In this document: positions 48,645-58,401 of the stretch, piece by piece | Position numbering within the stretch: the first letter of the stretch is position 1 | Layout: the number at the start of each line of letters is the position of its first letter | Source: Chitinophagales bacterium 33-2 | Lineage (GTDB): Bacteria > Bacteroidota > Bacteroidia > Chitinophagales > Chitinophagaceae | Reading direction: 5' to 3' | Length of the DNA: 64,000 bases | NCBI GenBank assembly: GCA_002050435.1 | Contig: MWYV01000033.1 | Span: 1 to 64,000 of the forward strand | The notes under the pieces: model-generated | What the model was told of the DNA's origin: nothing | Seen by the model: the letters and a program-made list of their open reading frames with translations, nothing else | The model's database searches: none | Program-made: the position numbers and the translations under genes

Positions 48645-49700
48645 ATGGCAAAAATACTAGTGACCGGTGGATGCGGCTACATTGGCTCCCATACAATTGT
48701 AGATCTTATTGAAAATGGATTTGAAGTAGTGTGTGTAGATAACAACTCCCGCTCCAACCCTATCGTAATGGAAAACATCCAGCAAATCACAGGAAAAACG
48801 ATAAAGAATTACAAGGTTGACCTTTGCAACTTCGATGAAACCTTTGCCATTTTCCAGGAAAATCCCGACATCCAGGGCATCATTCATTTTGCGGCCTATA
48901 AAGCAGTGGGCGAATCTGTTGAAAAACCCCTGATGTATTTTGAAAACAATCTTTACTCGCTGATCAACCTGTTAAAATGTGTACAGGAGTTTTCTGTACC
49001 ATGGTTTGTTTTTTCTTCTTCCTGTACCGTTTATGGTAACCCCGATGAAATGATGGTAACAGAAGAAACGCCATTAAAACCGGCCGCTTCTCCTTATGGT
49101 TACACAAAGCAAATGGGTGAAGATATCCTGGGCGAGTTCCGTAAAGTGACCAATACTCAAACCATTCTGCTTCGTTATTTCAATCCCGTTGGTGCCCATC
49201 CCTCTATTAAGATCGGCGAACTGCCTGTAGGAAAACCACAAAACCTGGTGCCTGCCATCACCCAAACCGCAATTGGTAAATTACCTATGATGAAGGTTTT
49301 TGGCGATGATTATCCAACCAGAGATGGCAGTTGCCTCCGCGACTATATTCATGTGAGTGACATTGCTCATGCCCATACGCTGGCCATTCAATATCTTAAA
49401 GAAGCCAGGAATGAATCGAGCTGTGAGGTTTTTAACCTGGGCACCGGCAATGGGGTGACTGTACTGGAAGCGATCCAAGCTTTTGAAAAAATAAGTGGCG
49501 TAAAATTGAATTATGAAATCGGCCCGCGCCGCCCGGGTGATGTAGTGGCGATTTATGCCAATAACGACAAGGCCCGCCAAAGACTGGGATGGAATCCGAA
49601 AACCACCATCGAAGAAATGATGGAAACCGCCTGGAAGTGGGAGTTAAAATTAAAAGAAGATGCTTCCCTGCACGAGAACCCCAATTTCCAGATGAACTGA
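48645..49700 (+). CDS. galE: UDP-glucose 4-epimerase
   Basis: MAKILVTGGCGYIGSHTIVDLIENGFEVVCVDN; SSSCTVYG; YGYTKQMGEDIL; LRYFNPVGAHPS. Confidence 0.96.
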   Translation: MAKILVTGGCGYIGSHTIVDLIENGFEVVCVDNNSRSNPIVMENIQQITGKTIKNYKVDLCNFDETFAIFQENPDIQGIIHFAAYKAVGESVEKPLMYFENNLYSLINLLKCVQEFSVPWFVFSSSCTVYGNPDEMMVTEETPLKPAASPYGYTKQMGEDILGEFRKVTNTQTILLRYFNPVGAHPSIKIGELPVGKPQNLVPAITQTAIGKLPMMKVFGDDYPTRDGSCLRDYIHVSDIAHAHTLAIQYLKEARNESSCEVFNLGTGNGVTVLEAIQAFEKISGVKLNYEIGPRRPGDVVAIYANNDKARQRLGWNPKTTIEEMMETAWKWELKLKEDASLHENPNFQMN

Positions 49701-49710
49701 TTACTTATTA

Positions 49711-49757
49711 ATGAATGGTCAAAGGTCAATAGTCAATAGTCAATAGTCAATGGTCAA
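49711..49757. repeat. Heptamer array upstream of an M2 core copy
   Basis: gaatggtcaaaggtcaatagtcaatagtcaatagtcaatggtcaa. Confidence 0.9.
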
Positions 49758-49942
49758 TCACAGCTGTCCGGGGAAAGTTATTTGATTTCGATGAAACGCG
49801 CACTGGTTCTGGCGTTGTTGATGATTACTTAAACCAGGCCTTAGATTTTGAAGTTGCAATAACCTAATGGAGTTTCTTGCCGGACACCAGCGCTATGATA
49901 AATGCCTCTTCCACCTTTTTTCTTGAAAAAAAGTGGAAGAGG
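49758..49942 (+). repeat. M2 core copy ending in a hairpin, without the stem-rich insert
   Basis: TCACAGCTGTCCGG start; CCTCTTCCAC (49905-49914) and GTGGAAGAGG (49933-49942). Confidence 0.85.
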
Positions 49943-49991
49943 TTTTCCCTTAACAAATTCAAGGCGTTAAAGCCGAAATATACATTTGACA

Positions 49992-50016
49992 AATTGTACA
50001 GAACCTGAATTGTACA
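49992..50016. promoter_or_regulatory. Direct repeat AATTGTACA, operator-like
   Basis: AATTGTACA at 49992-50000 and 50008-50016 upstream of the transketolase CDS. Confidence 0.4.
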
Positions 50017-50047
50017 TTTACCTCATACTCCCTTACTTTGCAGCCAA

Positions 50048-51016
50048 ATGGAAAAAATGCTAAAAGACATTCAGTCTACCGGTAAAAAAGATACCCGTAG
50101 TGGATTTGGTGATGGAATTGTAGAAGCTGCAAGAAAAAACCCTAACGTCGTGGCCCTTACCGCGGATCTCGCTGGTTCCCTTAAGCTTCAGCAATTTATG
50201 AAGGAATTCCCTGAAAGATTCATCCAGGTAGGCATCGCTGAAGCCAATATGATGGGCATTGCAGCCGGACTTACCATCGGAGGCAAAATTCCTTTTACCA
50301 CCACTTTTGCAAATTTTTCCACTGGCCGTGTTTACGACCAGATCCGCCAGAGCATTGCTTATAGTGATAAAAATGTAAAGATCTGTGCTTCACATGCGGG
50401 TGTAACGCTGGGTGAAGACGGTGCCACCCACCAGATCCTGGAAGACATAGGCCTGATGAAAATGCTTCCCGGCATGACCGTGATTGTTCCATGTGATTAC
50501 CAGCAAACAAAAGCTGCTACACTGGCCATTGCAGCATTTGAAGGTCCTGTTTACCTGCGTTTTGGCCGCCCCGCATGGCCCATGTTCACCAACGCAGAGG
50601 AACCATTTGTAATTGGTAAAGCGCAACAGTTTTCTGAAGGCACCGACGTCTCCATTTTCGCCTGCGGTCACATGGTTTGGAATGCGATTCAGGCAGGTGC
50701 AGCACTGCAGGAAAAAGGGATCAGCGTGGAAGTGATCAACATCCACACCATTAAACCGATTGATGAAGAAGCCGTTTTGAGATCCATTAAGAAAACGCGC
50801 TGCGTGGTTACCGCAGAAGAACATAATATTATTGGAGGTTTGGGAGATGCGATTGCCCAGGTAGCGGCAAAAAACTTCCCTGTACCCATTGAATACGTGG
50901 GAACGAAAGACAGTTTTGGTGAAAGCGGCACACCAGATCAGCTCTTAAAGAAATATGGGCTGGATATTCCGGATATTATTGCGGCAGCCGAAAAAGTGAT
51001 GGAGAGGAAAAAATAA
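50048..51016 (+). CDS. Transketolase C-terminal subunit
   Basis: VVALTADLAGSLKLQQFMKEFPERFIQVGIAEANMMGIAAGL; HAGVTLGEDGATHQILEDIGLMKMLPGMTVIVP. Confidence 0.93.
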   Translation: MEKMLKDIQSTGKKDTRSGFGDGIVEAARKNPNVVALTADLAGSLKLQQFMKEFPERFIQVGIAEANMMGIAAGLTIGGKIPFTTTFANFSTGRVYDQIRQSIAYSDKNVKICASHAGVTLGEDGATHQILEDIGLMKMLPGMTVIVPCDYQQTKAATLAIAAFEGPVYLRFGRPAWPMFTNAEEPFVIGKAQQFSEGTDVSIFACGHMVWNAIQAGAALQEKGISVEVINIHTIKPIDEEAVLRSIKKTRCVVTAEEHNIIGGLGDAIAQVAAKNFPVPIEYVGTKDSFGESGTPDQLLKKYGLDIPDIIAAAEKVMERKK

Positions 51017-51097
51017 TATCTGCTGTTCGGTCCTTTGCCCTGCTGCCTGCTAATATGCATTAGGCTTTATCTTTACCTCAAAGGTTAAACATCATCA

Positions 51098-51652
51098 ATG
51101 GCTTTAACAGACAGATCAGATGCTGAATTATTGGTTCAATTCCGCGACCCTGCTACAAAAGATAAAGCTTACACGGCTTTAATTAAAAAATACCAGGAAA
51201 GATTGTACTGGCATATCCGGCGCATGGTAGTAACCCATGATGATGCTAATGATGTGCTTCAGAATGTTTTTATCCGCGTTTGGAATGGACTGGAAAATTT
51301 TAGGGAAGATGCCCAGGTCTTCACCTGGCTCTACCGCATTGCTACCAATGAATGCCTGACCTGGCTTGAAAACCAGAAAAAAAGAGCTTCGGTCAGCTTT
51401 AGTGATGTTGAAACCGGCCTAAGCAATAAAATTCAGGCTGATAAATATTTTGATCCACAGAAACTAGAATGGAAATTACAGGTAGCCATCCAGCAACTTC
51501 CTGAAAAACAGCGTGTTGTATTTGTCCTTCGGTATTACGATGAACTGCCTTATGCTGAAATGAGCCAGATCCTGGGCACCAGTGAAGGGGCTCTGAAAGC
51601 CAGTTATCACCACGCGGTGAAAAAAATTGAAGATTATATAAAGAATCATTAA
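51098..51652 (+). CDS. ECF-type RNA polymerase sigma factor
   Basis: DANDVLQNVFIRVWNGLENFREDAQVFTWLYRIATNECL; LPEKQRVVFVLRYYDELPYAEMSQILGTSEGALKASYHHAVKKI. Confidence 0.95.
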   Translation: MALTDRSDAELLVQFRDPATKDKAYTALIKKYQERLYWHIRRMVVTHDDANDVLQNVFIRVWNGLENFREDAQVFTWLYRIATNECLTWLENQKKRASVSFSDVETGLSNKIQADKYFDPQKLEWKLQVAIQQLPEKQRVVFVLRYYDELPYAEMSQILGTSEGALKASYHHAVKKIEDYIKNH

Positions 51653-51685
51653 ACCACCAAGGACTGTGCTTGTCCTAAGGCGCGT

Positions 51686-52393
51686 ATGAAAAACAGGGAA
51701 CCAATTATTAATGAATTAAATGAGCTGAACAGTACGCTTCGGACTATTCCGGAAGCTCCTTATACGCTCCCTGAAAATTATTTCGAACATTTTCCAGCCC
51801 AGATGCTTTCACTTGTTAAAGAATTGGAAATTTCCGCTAAAGAAGAAATTCAGCACCTTTCTCCCCTGCTTGCAGGATTAGATAAAAAATCACTTTATTC
51901 CGTACCCGATGATTATTTCAGTGAGAATCTTGAAGCACTTCCCTACATGGTTGGTGAAGATCAGCCTTCAGCCATCCTTAAACTGGTAGAACAGGTTACT
52001 CCGTATGAAGTGCCGGTTCAGTATTTTGAAGAACTGCCTGGCGTCATAAAAAATAAAATTGAAAAAAAATCGCCTGTTGTTCGTATGCGGAACAACTGGA
52101 TGAAAATTGCGGTTGCTGCTGTAGTTGCAGGAATCATTATGGTTTCCGGACTGATATTCCTTAACGACCGCAATAGCCGTGAACTGACAGTTGCCCATCA
52201 ATTGAAAACGATTCCAACCCAGGAAATCGATGAATTTTTTAGAAATACCAATGTGGTAACCCGAACAGAAACTGCCATCCAAAACGGGCCTGCCTCCGAT
52301 GTCAAATCGCTGTTGACAGATGTCGATGACAAGGAACTTGAAGCCTTTTTAAAAGATGTTCCACTTGAGGAAGATCTGTTTTCCTATAATTAA
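51686..52393 (+). CDS. Membrane-anchored protein with triplicated YxxPxxYF motif, probable sigma partner
   Basis: YTLPENYFEHFP, YSVPDDYFSENL, YEVPVQYFEELP; single TM helix MKIAVAAVVAGIIMVSGLIFL. Confidence 0.75.
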   Translation: MKNREPIINELNELNSTLRTIPEAPYTLPENYFEHFPAQMLSLVKELEISAKEEIQHLSPLLAGLDKKSLYSVPDDYFSENLEALPYMVGEDQPSAILKLVEQVTPYEVPVQYFEELPGVIKNKIEKKSPVVRMRNNWMKIAVAAVVAGIIMVSGLIFLNDRNSRELTVAHQLKTIPTQEIDEFFRNTNVVTRTETAIQNGPASDVKSLLTDVDDKELEAFLKDVPLEEDLFSYN

Positions 52394-52399
52394 AAGATT

Positions 52400-52795
52400 A
52401 TGAAAAAAATATTTTACCTGTTAAGTTTTATCAGCCTTATCAGCTTTGCTTCTTTTGCCCAGGATGATGAGGGTGGAAGAATGCCGGAAAAAATGGCTGA
52501 ATATATTGCCTCTAAACTTGAACTCAGTAAATCAGAAAATGAAAAATTCAAACCTACATTTCTTGAATACCTTAAAGAGTTAAGAAAAACCACTGTGACC
52601 AATCGTGGCGACAGGCTTGTATTGCAGCAACAGATCGTTGAATTGCGTCTTCGTTACCGTGATATATTCAAGTCGCAGATCGGTGAGAAAAAAAGCAACG
52701 AAGTCTTTTTTCATGAAAGAGAATTTATCAGGGAAGTGCAGGAATTAAGGAGGGAAAGAAGAGGCAATCAAAAAAGAAATTTGGACCAGTTGTAA
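52400..52795 (+). CDS. Exported small helical Spy/CpxP-like protein
   Basis: Signal peptide; charged helical body ...EKMAEYIASKLELSKSENEKFKPTFLEY. Confidence 0.65.
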   Translation: MKKIFYLLSFISLISFASFAQDDEGGRMPEKMAEYIASKLELSKSENEKFKPTFLEYLKELRKTTVTNRGDRLVLQQQIVELRLRYRDIFKSQIGEKKSNEVFFHEREFIREVQELRRERRGNQKRNLDQL

Positions 52796-52848
52796 AAATG
52801 TACAACTTAAACTATATTTGAACTTGGTGTTTTTCATAGGTTAGCAAC

Positions 52849-52880
52849 GGCCGGCTCTTTTTAGAGCAGGCCTTTTTTTT
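52849..52880. terminator. Terminator, possibly bidirectional, between convergent genes
   Basis: GGCCgGCTCtttttaGAGCaGGCCTTTTTTTT. Confidence 0.85.
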
Positions 52881-52914
52881 GTGCAGCTAACAACAATGTT
52901 TAAACGTACAATAA

Positions 52915-55740
52915 CTACTTACTTAAATACATACTTCTGTCCTTATACAATTGCCTGAAATATGGATCCCTCAGGTCCTTTATAAAACGGATGGCCTCTC
53001 CTGTGCTTTTCATCTCCGGGCCAAGCTCCTTGTTTACTCCAGGGAATTTATTAAAAGAAAAAACCGGCTCTTTAATGGCAAACCCTGTAAGATTTTTTTC
53101 AAAACGGAAATCTTTCAACTTCGCTTCCCCCAGCATAATTTTCGTGGCAATATTGAGGTAAGGAATACCATAGGCTTTGGCAATAAAAGGTGTCGTACGT
53201 GAAGCCCGCGGATTGGCTTCAATAACATAAACATTATTATCTTTTATCGCAAACTGAATATTAATCAAACCTTTTATATTCAGTGCTCTTGCAATTTTTT
53301 CCGCATGCAATTCCATTGTAGTTACCAGTAATGGAGCAAGATTGAATGCAGGAAGCACCGCATTACTGTCGCCACTGTGAATACCTGCTGGTTCAATGTG
53401 TTCCATCACGCCCATCACATGAAAATCTTCGCCGTCAAAAATGGCATCGATTTCGGCTTCCTGGCAGCGATCCAGGAAATGGTCGATCAGGATCTTGTTA
53501 TCAGGCAGGTGCTTCAATAAGCTGATCACCGCCTTTTCCAGTTCATCATCATTAATCACAATCCGCATTCTTTGTCCACCCAGCACATAACTCGGACGCA
53601 CAAGTACAGGATAACCTACTTTATGCGCCACTTCAATCGCCTGGTCAACGTCGAAGGCCGTTCCATAATTCGGATAAGGAATTTCAAGTTCTTTCAGCAT
53701 ATCACTGAACCGTCCCCTGTCTTCAGCAATATCCATATTATCATAAGAAGTGCCCATGATGGGAATACCTTTCTCATGTAAACGTTCCGCAAGTTTGAGT
53801 GCCGTTTGTCCGCCCAACTGCACAATTACCCCGGCCGGTTTTTCCAGTTCAATGATCTCCCAAAGATGTTCCCAAAAAACCGGCTCGAAATACAATTTAT
53901 CCGCCATGTCAAAATCCGTACTCACTGTTTCAGGATTACAGTTGATCATGATCGATTCATATCCACATTCCTTTATTGCCAGTAATCCGTGAACACAACA
54001 ATAATCGAATTCTATTCCTTGTCCGATCCTGTTCGGGCCACTGCCCAGGACAATGATCTTCTTTTTATCAGAGACCTTACTTTCATTCCCGTTGCCTTTT
54101 TCAAAAGTGGAATAGAAATAAGGTGTTTTGGCTTCAAATTCCGCACTGCAGGTATCTACCATTTTATAGGTCCGTGTGATTCCTGCAGCTTTTCTTTTCT
54201 CATAGATCTCATCTTCCGAACCGTCTTTAATAATTCTTGACATCTGCTCATCACTGAAGCCATGCACCTTGGCTTTCAGCATGAGTTCATCAGAAATATC
54301 ATCCAGTTTGAAATTGGTAAGCTCTTTTTCTATGTTGCAGATCTTCTGTATTTCGTGTATGAACCAACGGTCAATCCCAGTGGCTTTTGCAATCGTGTTA
54401 ACGGTAATACCCAGCATCAGGGCGTCTTTAATCCTGAAGATTCTGTCCCATTTCGGAATTTTTATATACTCCAGGAGTTCTTCTGATTTCATGGCACTCT
54501 TTCCATAGTATCCAAGTCCCACTGCATTGTTCTCCAGGCTCTGACAGGCCTTCTGCACTGCTTCAGTAAAACTTCTTCCAATTGCCATTACTTCACCGAC
54601 ACTTTTCATCTGTAGTCCTAAAGTATCATTCGCGCCTTTGAACTTGTCAAAATTCCACCTCGGAATTTTGACGATCACATAATCAAGTGCCGGTTCAAAA
54701 TAAGCTGAAGTGGTTTTAATAATTGGATTGGTAAGTTCATCCAGTGTAAAACCAATTGCCAGTTTAGCGGCGATCTTAGCGATAGGATATCCTGTAGCTT
54801 TTGATGCCAATGCGGAAGAACGACTTACACGAGGGTTGATCTCCACGGCAATGATCTCTTCTGTATCCGGATTAATGGCAAATTGCACGTTGCAGCCTCC
54901 TGCAAAATTTCCCAGGTCACGCATCATCATGATCGCAGTGTTGCGCATCAACTGGTATGCGGTATCACTTAGCGTCATGGCAGGTGCTACCGTAATGGAA
55001 TCACCCGTATGCACGCCCATTGGGTCAAAATTTTCGACCGTACAAATGATGCAAACATTATCTGCCCTATCACGTAACAGTTCCAGTTCAAATTCTTTCC
55101 ATCCCAGCACAGCCTTTTCCACCAGCACTTCGTGAATGGGGGATGCTTCCAGTCCTCTTTGTAAGGCTTCATCAAGTTCTTCAGGTCCATGAACTAATCC
55201 GCCACCTGAACCTCCAAGCGTAAATGATGGGCGGATCACCAGAGGAAAACCTATATCCTGGGCAAATTCCTTTCCTTCAAGGAAAGAATTGGCCGTTCTT
55301 GCCGTAGCCACAGGCACATTCAGTCCTATCATCCACTGCCTGAACTTTTCCCTGTCCTCTGCCTTATCAATTGCTTTTATATCTACACCTATGAGGCGGA
55401 TATTATATTTTTCCCAAACGCCCAGGTCCTCTGCTTCTTTAGCCAGGTTCAATGCAGTTTGTCCGCCCATTGTTGGCAAAACGGCATCAATGTCCGGATG
55501 ATCTTCAAGGATCTGCTCAATGCTTTCCACTGTTAATGGCAGCAGGTAAACCTTGTCTGCCATCATGGGATCGGTCATGATGGTGGCAGGATTGGAGTTG
55601 ATTAACGTAACCCGGATCCCCTCTTCTCTTAAACTTCTGGCAGCCTGTGTGCCTGCGTAATCAAATTCAGCAGCCTGGCCAATGATAATCGGACCGGAAC
55701 CAATGATCAGCACAGATTTTATTGAAAGGTCTTTTGGCAT
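52915..55740 (-). CDS. carB: Carbamoyl-phosphate synthase large subunit
   Basis: MPKDLSIKSVLIIGSGPIIIGQAAEFDYAGTQAARSLREEG; two ATP-grasp halves. Confidence 0.97.
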   Translation of the reverse strand: MPKDLSIKSVLIIGSGPIIIGQAAEFDYAGTQAARSLREEGIRVTLINSNPATIMTDPMMADKVYLLPLTVESIEQILEDHPDIDAVLPTMGGQTALNLAKEAEDLGVWEKYNIRLIGVDIKAIDKAEDREKFRQWMIGLNVPVATARTANSFLEGKEFAQDIGFPLVIRPSFTLGGSGGGLVHGPEELDEALQRGLEASPIHEVLVEKAVLGWKEFELELLRDRADNVCIICTVENFDPMGVHTGDSITVAPAMTLSDTAYQLMRNTAIMMMRDLGNFAGGCNVQFAINPDTEEIIAVEINPRVSRSSALASKATGYPIAKIAAKLAIGFTLDELTNPIIKTTSAYFEPALDYVIVKIPRWNFDKFKGANDTLGLQMKSVGEVMAIGRSFTEAVQKACQSLENNAVGLGYYGKSAMKSEELLEYIKIPKWDRIFRIKDALMLGITVNTIAKATGIDRWFIHEIQKICNIEKELTNFKLDDISDELMLKAKVHGFSDEQMSRIIKDGSEDEIYEKRKAAGITRTYKMVDTCSAEFEAKTPYFYSTFEKGNGNESKVSDKKKIIVLGSGPNRIGQGIEFDYCCVHGLLAIKECGYESIMINCNPETVSTDFDMADKLYFEPVFWEHLWEIIELEKPAGVIVQLGGQTALKLAERLHEKGIPIMGTSYDNMDIAEDRGRFSDMLKELEIPYPNYGTAFDVDQAIEVAHKVGYPVLVRPSYVLGGQRMRIVINDDELEKAVISLLKHLPDNKILIDHFLDRCQEAEIDAIFDGEDFHVMGVMEHIEPAGIHSGDSNAVLPAFNLAPLLVTTMELHAEKIARALNIKGLINIQFAIKDNNVYVIEANPRASRTTPFIAKAYGIPYLNIATKIMLGEAKLKDFRFEKNLTGFAIKEPVFSFNKFPGVNKELGPEMKSTGEAIRFIKDLRDPYFRQLYKDRSMYLSK

Positions 55741-55790
55741 ATAGTGTTGTTGATTGATCGGAACTGTGCCCGGTTCTGGTCATAAAAAAA

Positions 55791-55806
55791 CCGGGCAATT
55801 GCCCGG
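55791..55806. terminator. Hairpin terminator
   Basis: CCGGGCaattGCCCGG. Confidence 0.6.
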
Positions 55807-55863
55807 GGTGCAAATCTAAGGTAATGATGCTTACCGTAGAAATGATTTGTTGAAAACTGATCC

Positions 55864-56064
55864 TTACATCGTGCTGTTGCTGTGTGCAGGAACGCCGTTT
55901 TTCTTGTCAAAGGCTTTAGTCAAACCCCCTAAATTTTCATTTACGAGTTTTTTGCCTTTATCCAATAACTGCTTTTTCTGAATCTCCGACATTTGAGCAT
56001 ATTTGTAAGCACCATAGGCCGCTGCGCCTAACAATAACAATGAGCCAATACCTGGTTTTGCCAT
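55864..56064 (-). CDS. YtxH-like small protein
   Basis: LLLLGAAAYGAYKYAQMSEIQKKQLLDKGKKLVNE. Confidence 0.65.
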   Translation of the reverse strand: MAKPGIGSLLLLGAAAYGAYKYAQMSEIQKKQLLDKGKKLVNENLGGLTKAFDKKNGVPAHSNSTM

Positions 56065-56137
56065 AACTTATTTTTTAAATTATTTAATTCTTACTGCTAC
56101 CTAATAAAATATCGTACCGTTTCTGCTGAAGCAGCAA

Positions 56138-56461
56138 TTACACCTGCGAAGCAGGGGGAATGTCTGTGCCTGTAGAATTTGTGGTCTTAGTTCCACCTTT
56201 AAACAAACCTTCAATAAATTCTTCCACTTTTGGCATGTATTCCTTCATTACATCAGCACCTTTGGTTTTTAATTCGCCGAAATAGTCCATGGCTTTGTCT
56301 TCAGCATCCAGGGCTGATTGCTTTAAATTGTTTGCCTTCTCTTTCAGGTCATTGGCCAGTTTTTCTTTTTCCTCTTCGGTCATGTTTGCATACTTATATG
56401 CACCAAAGGCAGCAGCTGCTCCTAATAAGAAAGTTGCTAGATGTTTGTTATTTACATTCAT
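56138..56461 (-). CDS. YtxH-like small protein
   Basis: FLLGAAAAFGAYKYANMTEEEKEKLANDLKEKANNL; paralog of the neighbour. Confidence 0.75.
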   Translation of the reverse strand: MNVNNKHLATFLLGAAAAFGAYKYANMTEEEKEKLANDLKEKANNLKQSALDAEDKAMDYFGELKTKGADVMKEYMPKVEEFIEGLFKGGTKTTNSTGTDIPPASQV

Positions 56462-56565
56462 GGCGGTTGTTTTAGATTATTTTTTTAATACAGTATTATG
56501 TTACCAATTTTGTGCCCGGATGAGTATGGAATAAAGATTGAATTAAATGGGAACAAATTGCTGTA

Positions 56566-58254
56566 ATGATCAAACGCTACCTATCTTTCTTATTATTAAT
56601 TGTTTCTACTGTTGCTGCCGCTCAATCCTATCCTCAAAATTATTTCAGAAATCCTATGTCCATACCCATGGAACTGGTAGCGAATTTTGGGGAAATCAGG
56701 ACCAACCACTGGCACATGGGACTGGATATACGCACCCAACAACGCGAAAACCTTCCCGTACATGCTGCAGCTGAAGGTTATATCGCCAGGGTTTTGGTGG
56801 AACCTGGTGGTTTCGGACAGGCGATTTATATTCATCATCCCAACGGGCTCACAACATTGTATGCGCACATGAATGGCTTTTTTCCTGCCCTTGCCCAATA
56901 TGTAAAGCTACAACAATACGACCGGGAGTCATGGGCAGTGAATCTCTTTTTGCCCCCTGGAATGTTTGCTGTAAAAAAAGGTGATTTTATCGGCCGGAGC
57001 GGAAACACCGGTGGATCGGCGGGGCCCCATGTGCATTTTGAAATCCGCGATACCAAAACAGATAAGGTTTTAAATCCCCTGCTTTTTAATTTTCCTATAG
57101 CGGATGCCGTACCTCCCACTATTACAAGACTCGCCATGTACGACAGAAGCAGGTCAACCTATCACCAGGCACCCCAATTGCTCACCCTGAAAAGATCGGG
57201 GGGTGTACATACACTGGCAGCGGCATCCACTATTAAGGTAGGAACAAACCGAGTAAGTTTTGCGGTTGGAGCCACAGACAGGTTTTCAAAATCAACAAAT
57301 CCCAATGGCATTTATAGTGCACGAATCTCGCTTGATGGATCACCTGTTTCAGAATTTATTCTTGACAGCATCGATTATTTCGAAACACGTTATATGAATG
57401 CGCAGATTGATTATCCCTGGCGCGCAAGAGGAGGCTCTTTTGTGCAGCATGTAAGTGCACTTCCGGGTGCAGCACATATTGCCTACCAGTCTTTTAGTGA
57501 GGATGGAATTATTGTACTTCATGATGAAAAACTACATGCTGTGGTGATCGATGTAAAAGATGCAAAAAAGAATAATTCAAGAATTCAATTCAACATACAA
57601 TATGATCCATCGCTGGCCAGACCATACAATTTTCCTGCAGGTCAGCAATTTTTGCCTCATAATGTAAATGTTTTTGAAACCTCCGATTTTGAATTGTTTA
57701 CTTCTGAGAGAACGATGTATGACACCACTTATGTTACCTATACCAATAAACCCGGCACCGGAACCAATGTAGTTTCCCCTTTGCACCAGTTTTTAAGTGC
57801 AGCCATCCCTGTTCATGATTCTGTTGTTGTAAGAATAAAACCCGATCGCCAGCTCAGTGCAGAACAAATGGACAGGGTAATAGTAAAGCACGTTTCCGGC
57901 ACCAGAACAAATATTCAGAAAGCTCGCTGGCAAAACGGATGGATCAAAACCAGCTTTCGGCAGTTTGGTACCTACCAGGCAATTATAGATAATGAACCAC
58001 CCGTGATCAATGCACCACCCACCAATCTTTCTGCTGCACGTTCGATCATTTTTACTCCAACAGACAACCATAACGTGATCAAACGTTTCCGGGCGGAACT
58101 GAATGGAAAATGGCTGATGTTTACGAATGACAAAGGCAGGAGGTGGATCTATACTTTCGACGAACATTTTCCAAGAGGGAACCATGAACTGAAGGTGACC
58201 GTTGAGGACGAAGCGGGAAATCTAACAACACGCACATGGAATGTAAAAAGGTGA
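56566..58254 (+). CDS. M23 family metallopeptidase
   Basis: GEIRTNHWHMGLDIRTQ; GGFGQAIYIHHPNGLTTLYAHMNGF; GPHVHFEIRD. Confidence 0.93.
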   Translation: MIKRYLSFLLLIVSTVAAAQSYPQNYFRNPMSIPMELVANFGEIRTNHWHMGLDIRTQQRENLPVHAAAEGYIARVLVEPGGFGQAIYIHHPNGLTTLYAHMNGFFPALAQYVKLQQYDRESWAVNLFLPPGMFAVKKGDFIGRSGNTGGSAGPHVHFEIRDTKTDKVLNPLLFNFPIADAVPPTITRLAMYDRSRSTYHQAPQLLTLKRSGGVHTLAAASTIKVGTNRVSFAVGATDRFSKSTNPNGIYSARISLDGSPVSEFILDSIDYFETRYMNAQIDYPWRARGGSFVQHVSALPGAAHIAYQSFSEDGIIVLHDEKLHAVVIDVKDAKKNNSRIQFNIQYDPSLARPYNFPAGQQFLPHNVNVFETSDFELFTSERTMYDTTYVTYTNKPGTGTNVVSPLHQFLSAAIPVHDSVVVRIKPDRQLSAEQMDRVIVKHVSGTRTNIQKARWQNGWIKTSFRQFGTYQAIIDNEPPVINAPPTNLSAARSIIFTPTDNHNVIKRFRAELNGKWLMFTNDKGRRWIYTFDEHFPRGNHELKVTVEDEAGNLTTRTWNVKR

Positions 58255-58289
58255 TCTAGTGGTATGTTAAGAATAAAATGACGGTTTGA

Positions 58290-58332
58290 AGGGTGAATGG
58301 TCAATGGTCAATAGTCAATAGTCAATAGTCAA
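58290..58332. repeat. Heptamer array
   Basis: gggtgaatggtcaatggtcaatagtcaatagtcaatagtcaa. Confidence 0.9.
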
Positions 58333-58358
58333 TCACTGCTGTCCGGTAAAAATCAAAC
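58333..58358 (+). repeat. Left end of an M1-type element
   Basis: TCACTGCTGTCCGGTAAAAATCAAAC; compare 5225-5251. Confidence 0.7.
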
Positions 58359-58401
58359 ATCGCTTTTAGTTAAGCTAATTTGCCTCAGGCCGGCGGGCCT
58401 C

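Noticed and set aside
56498-56512. ATGTTACCAATTTT near the M23 gene as a third Pho box
   Set aside because: It lacks the 11-bp periodic partners seen at pst and pit.
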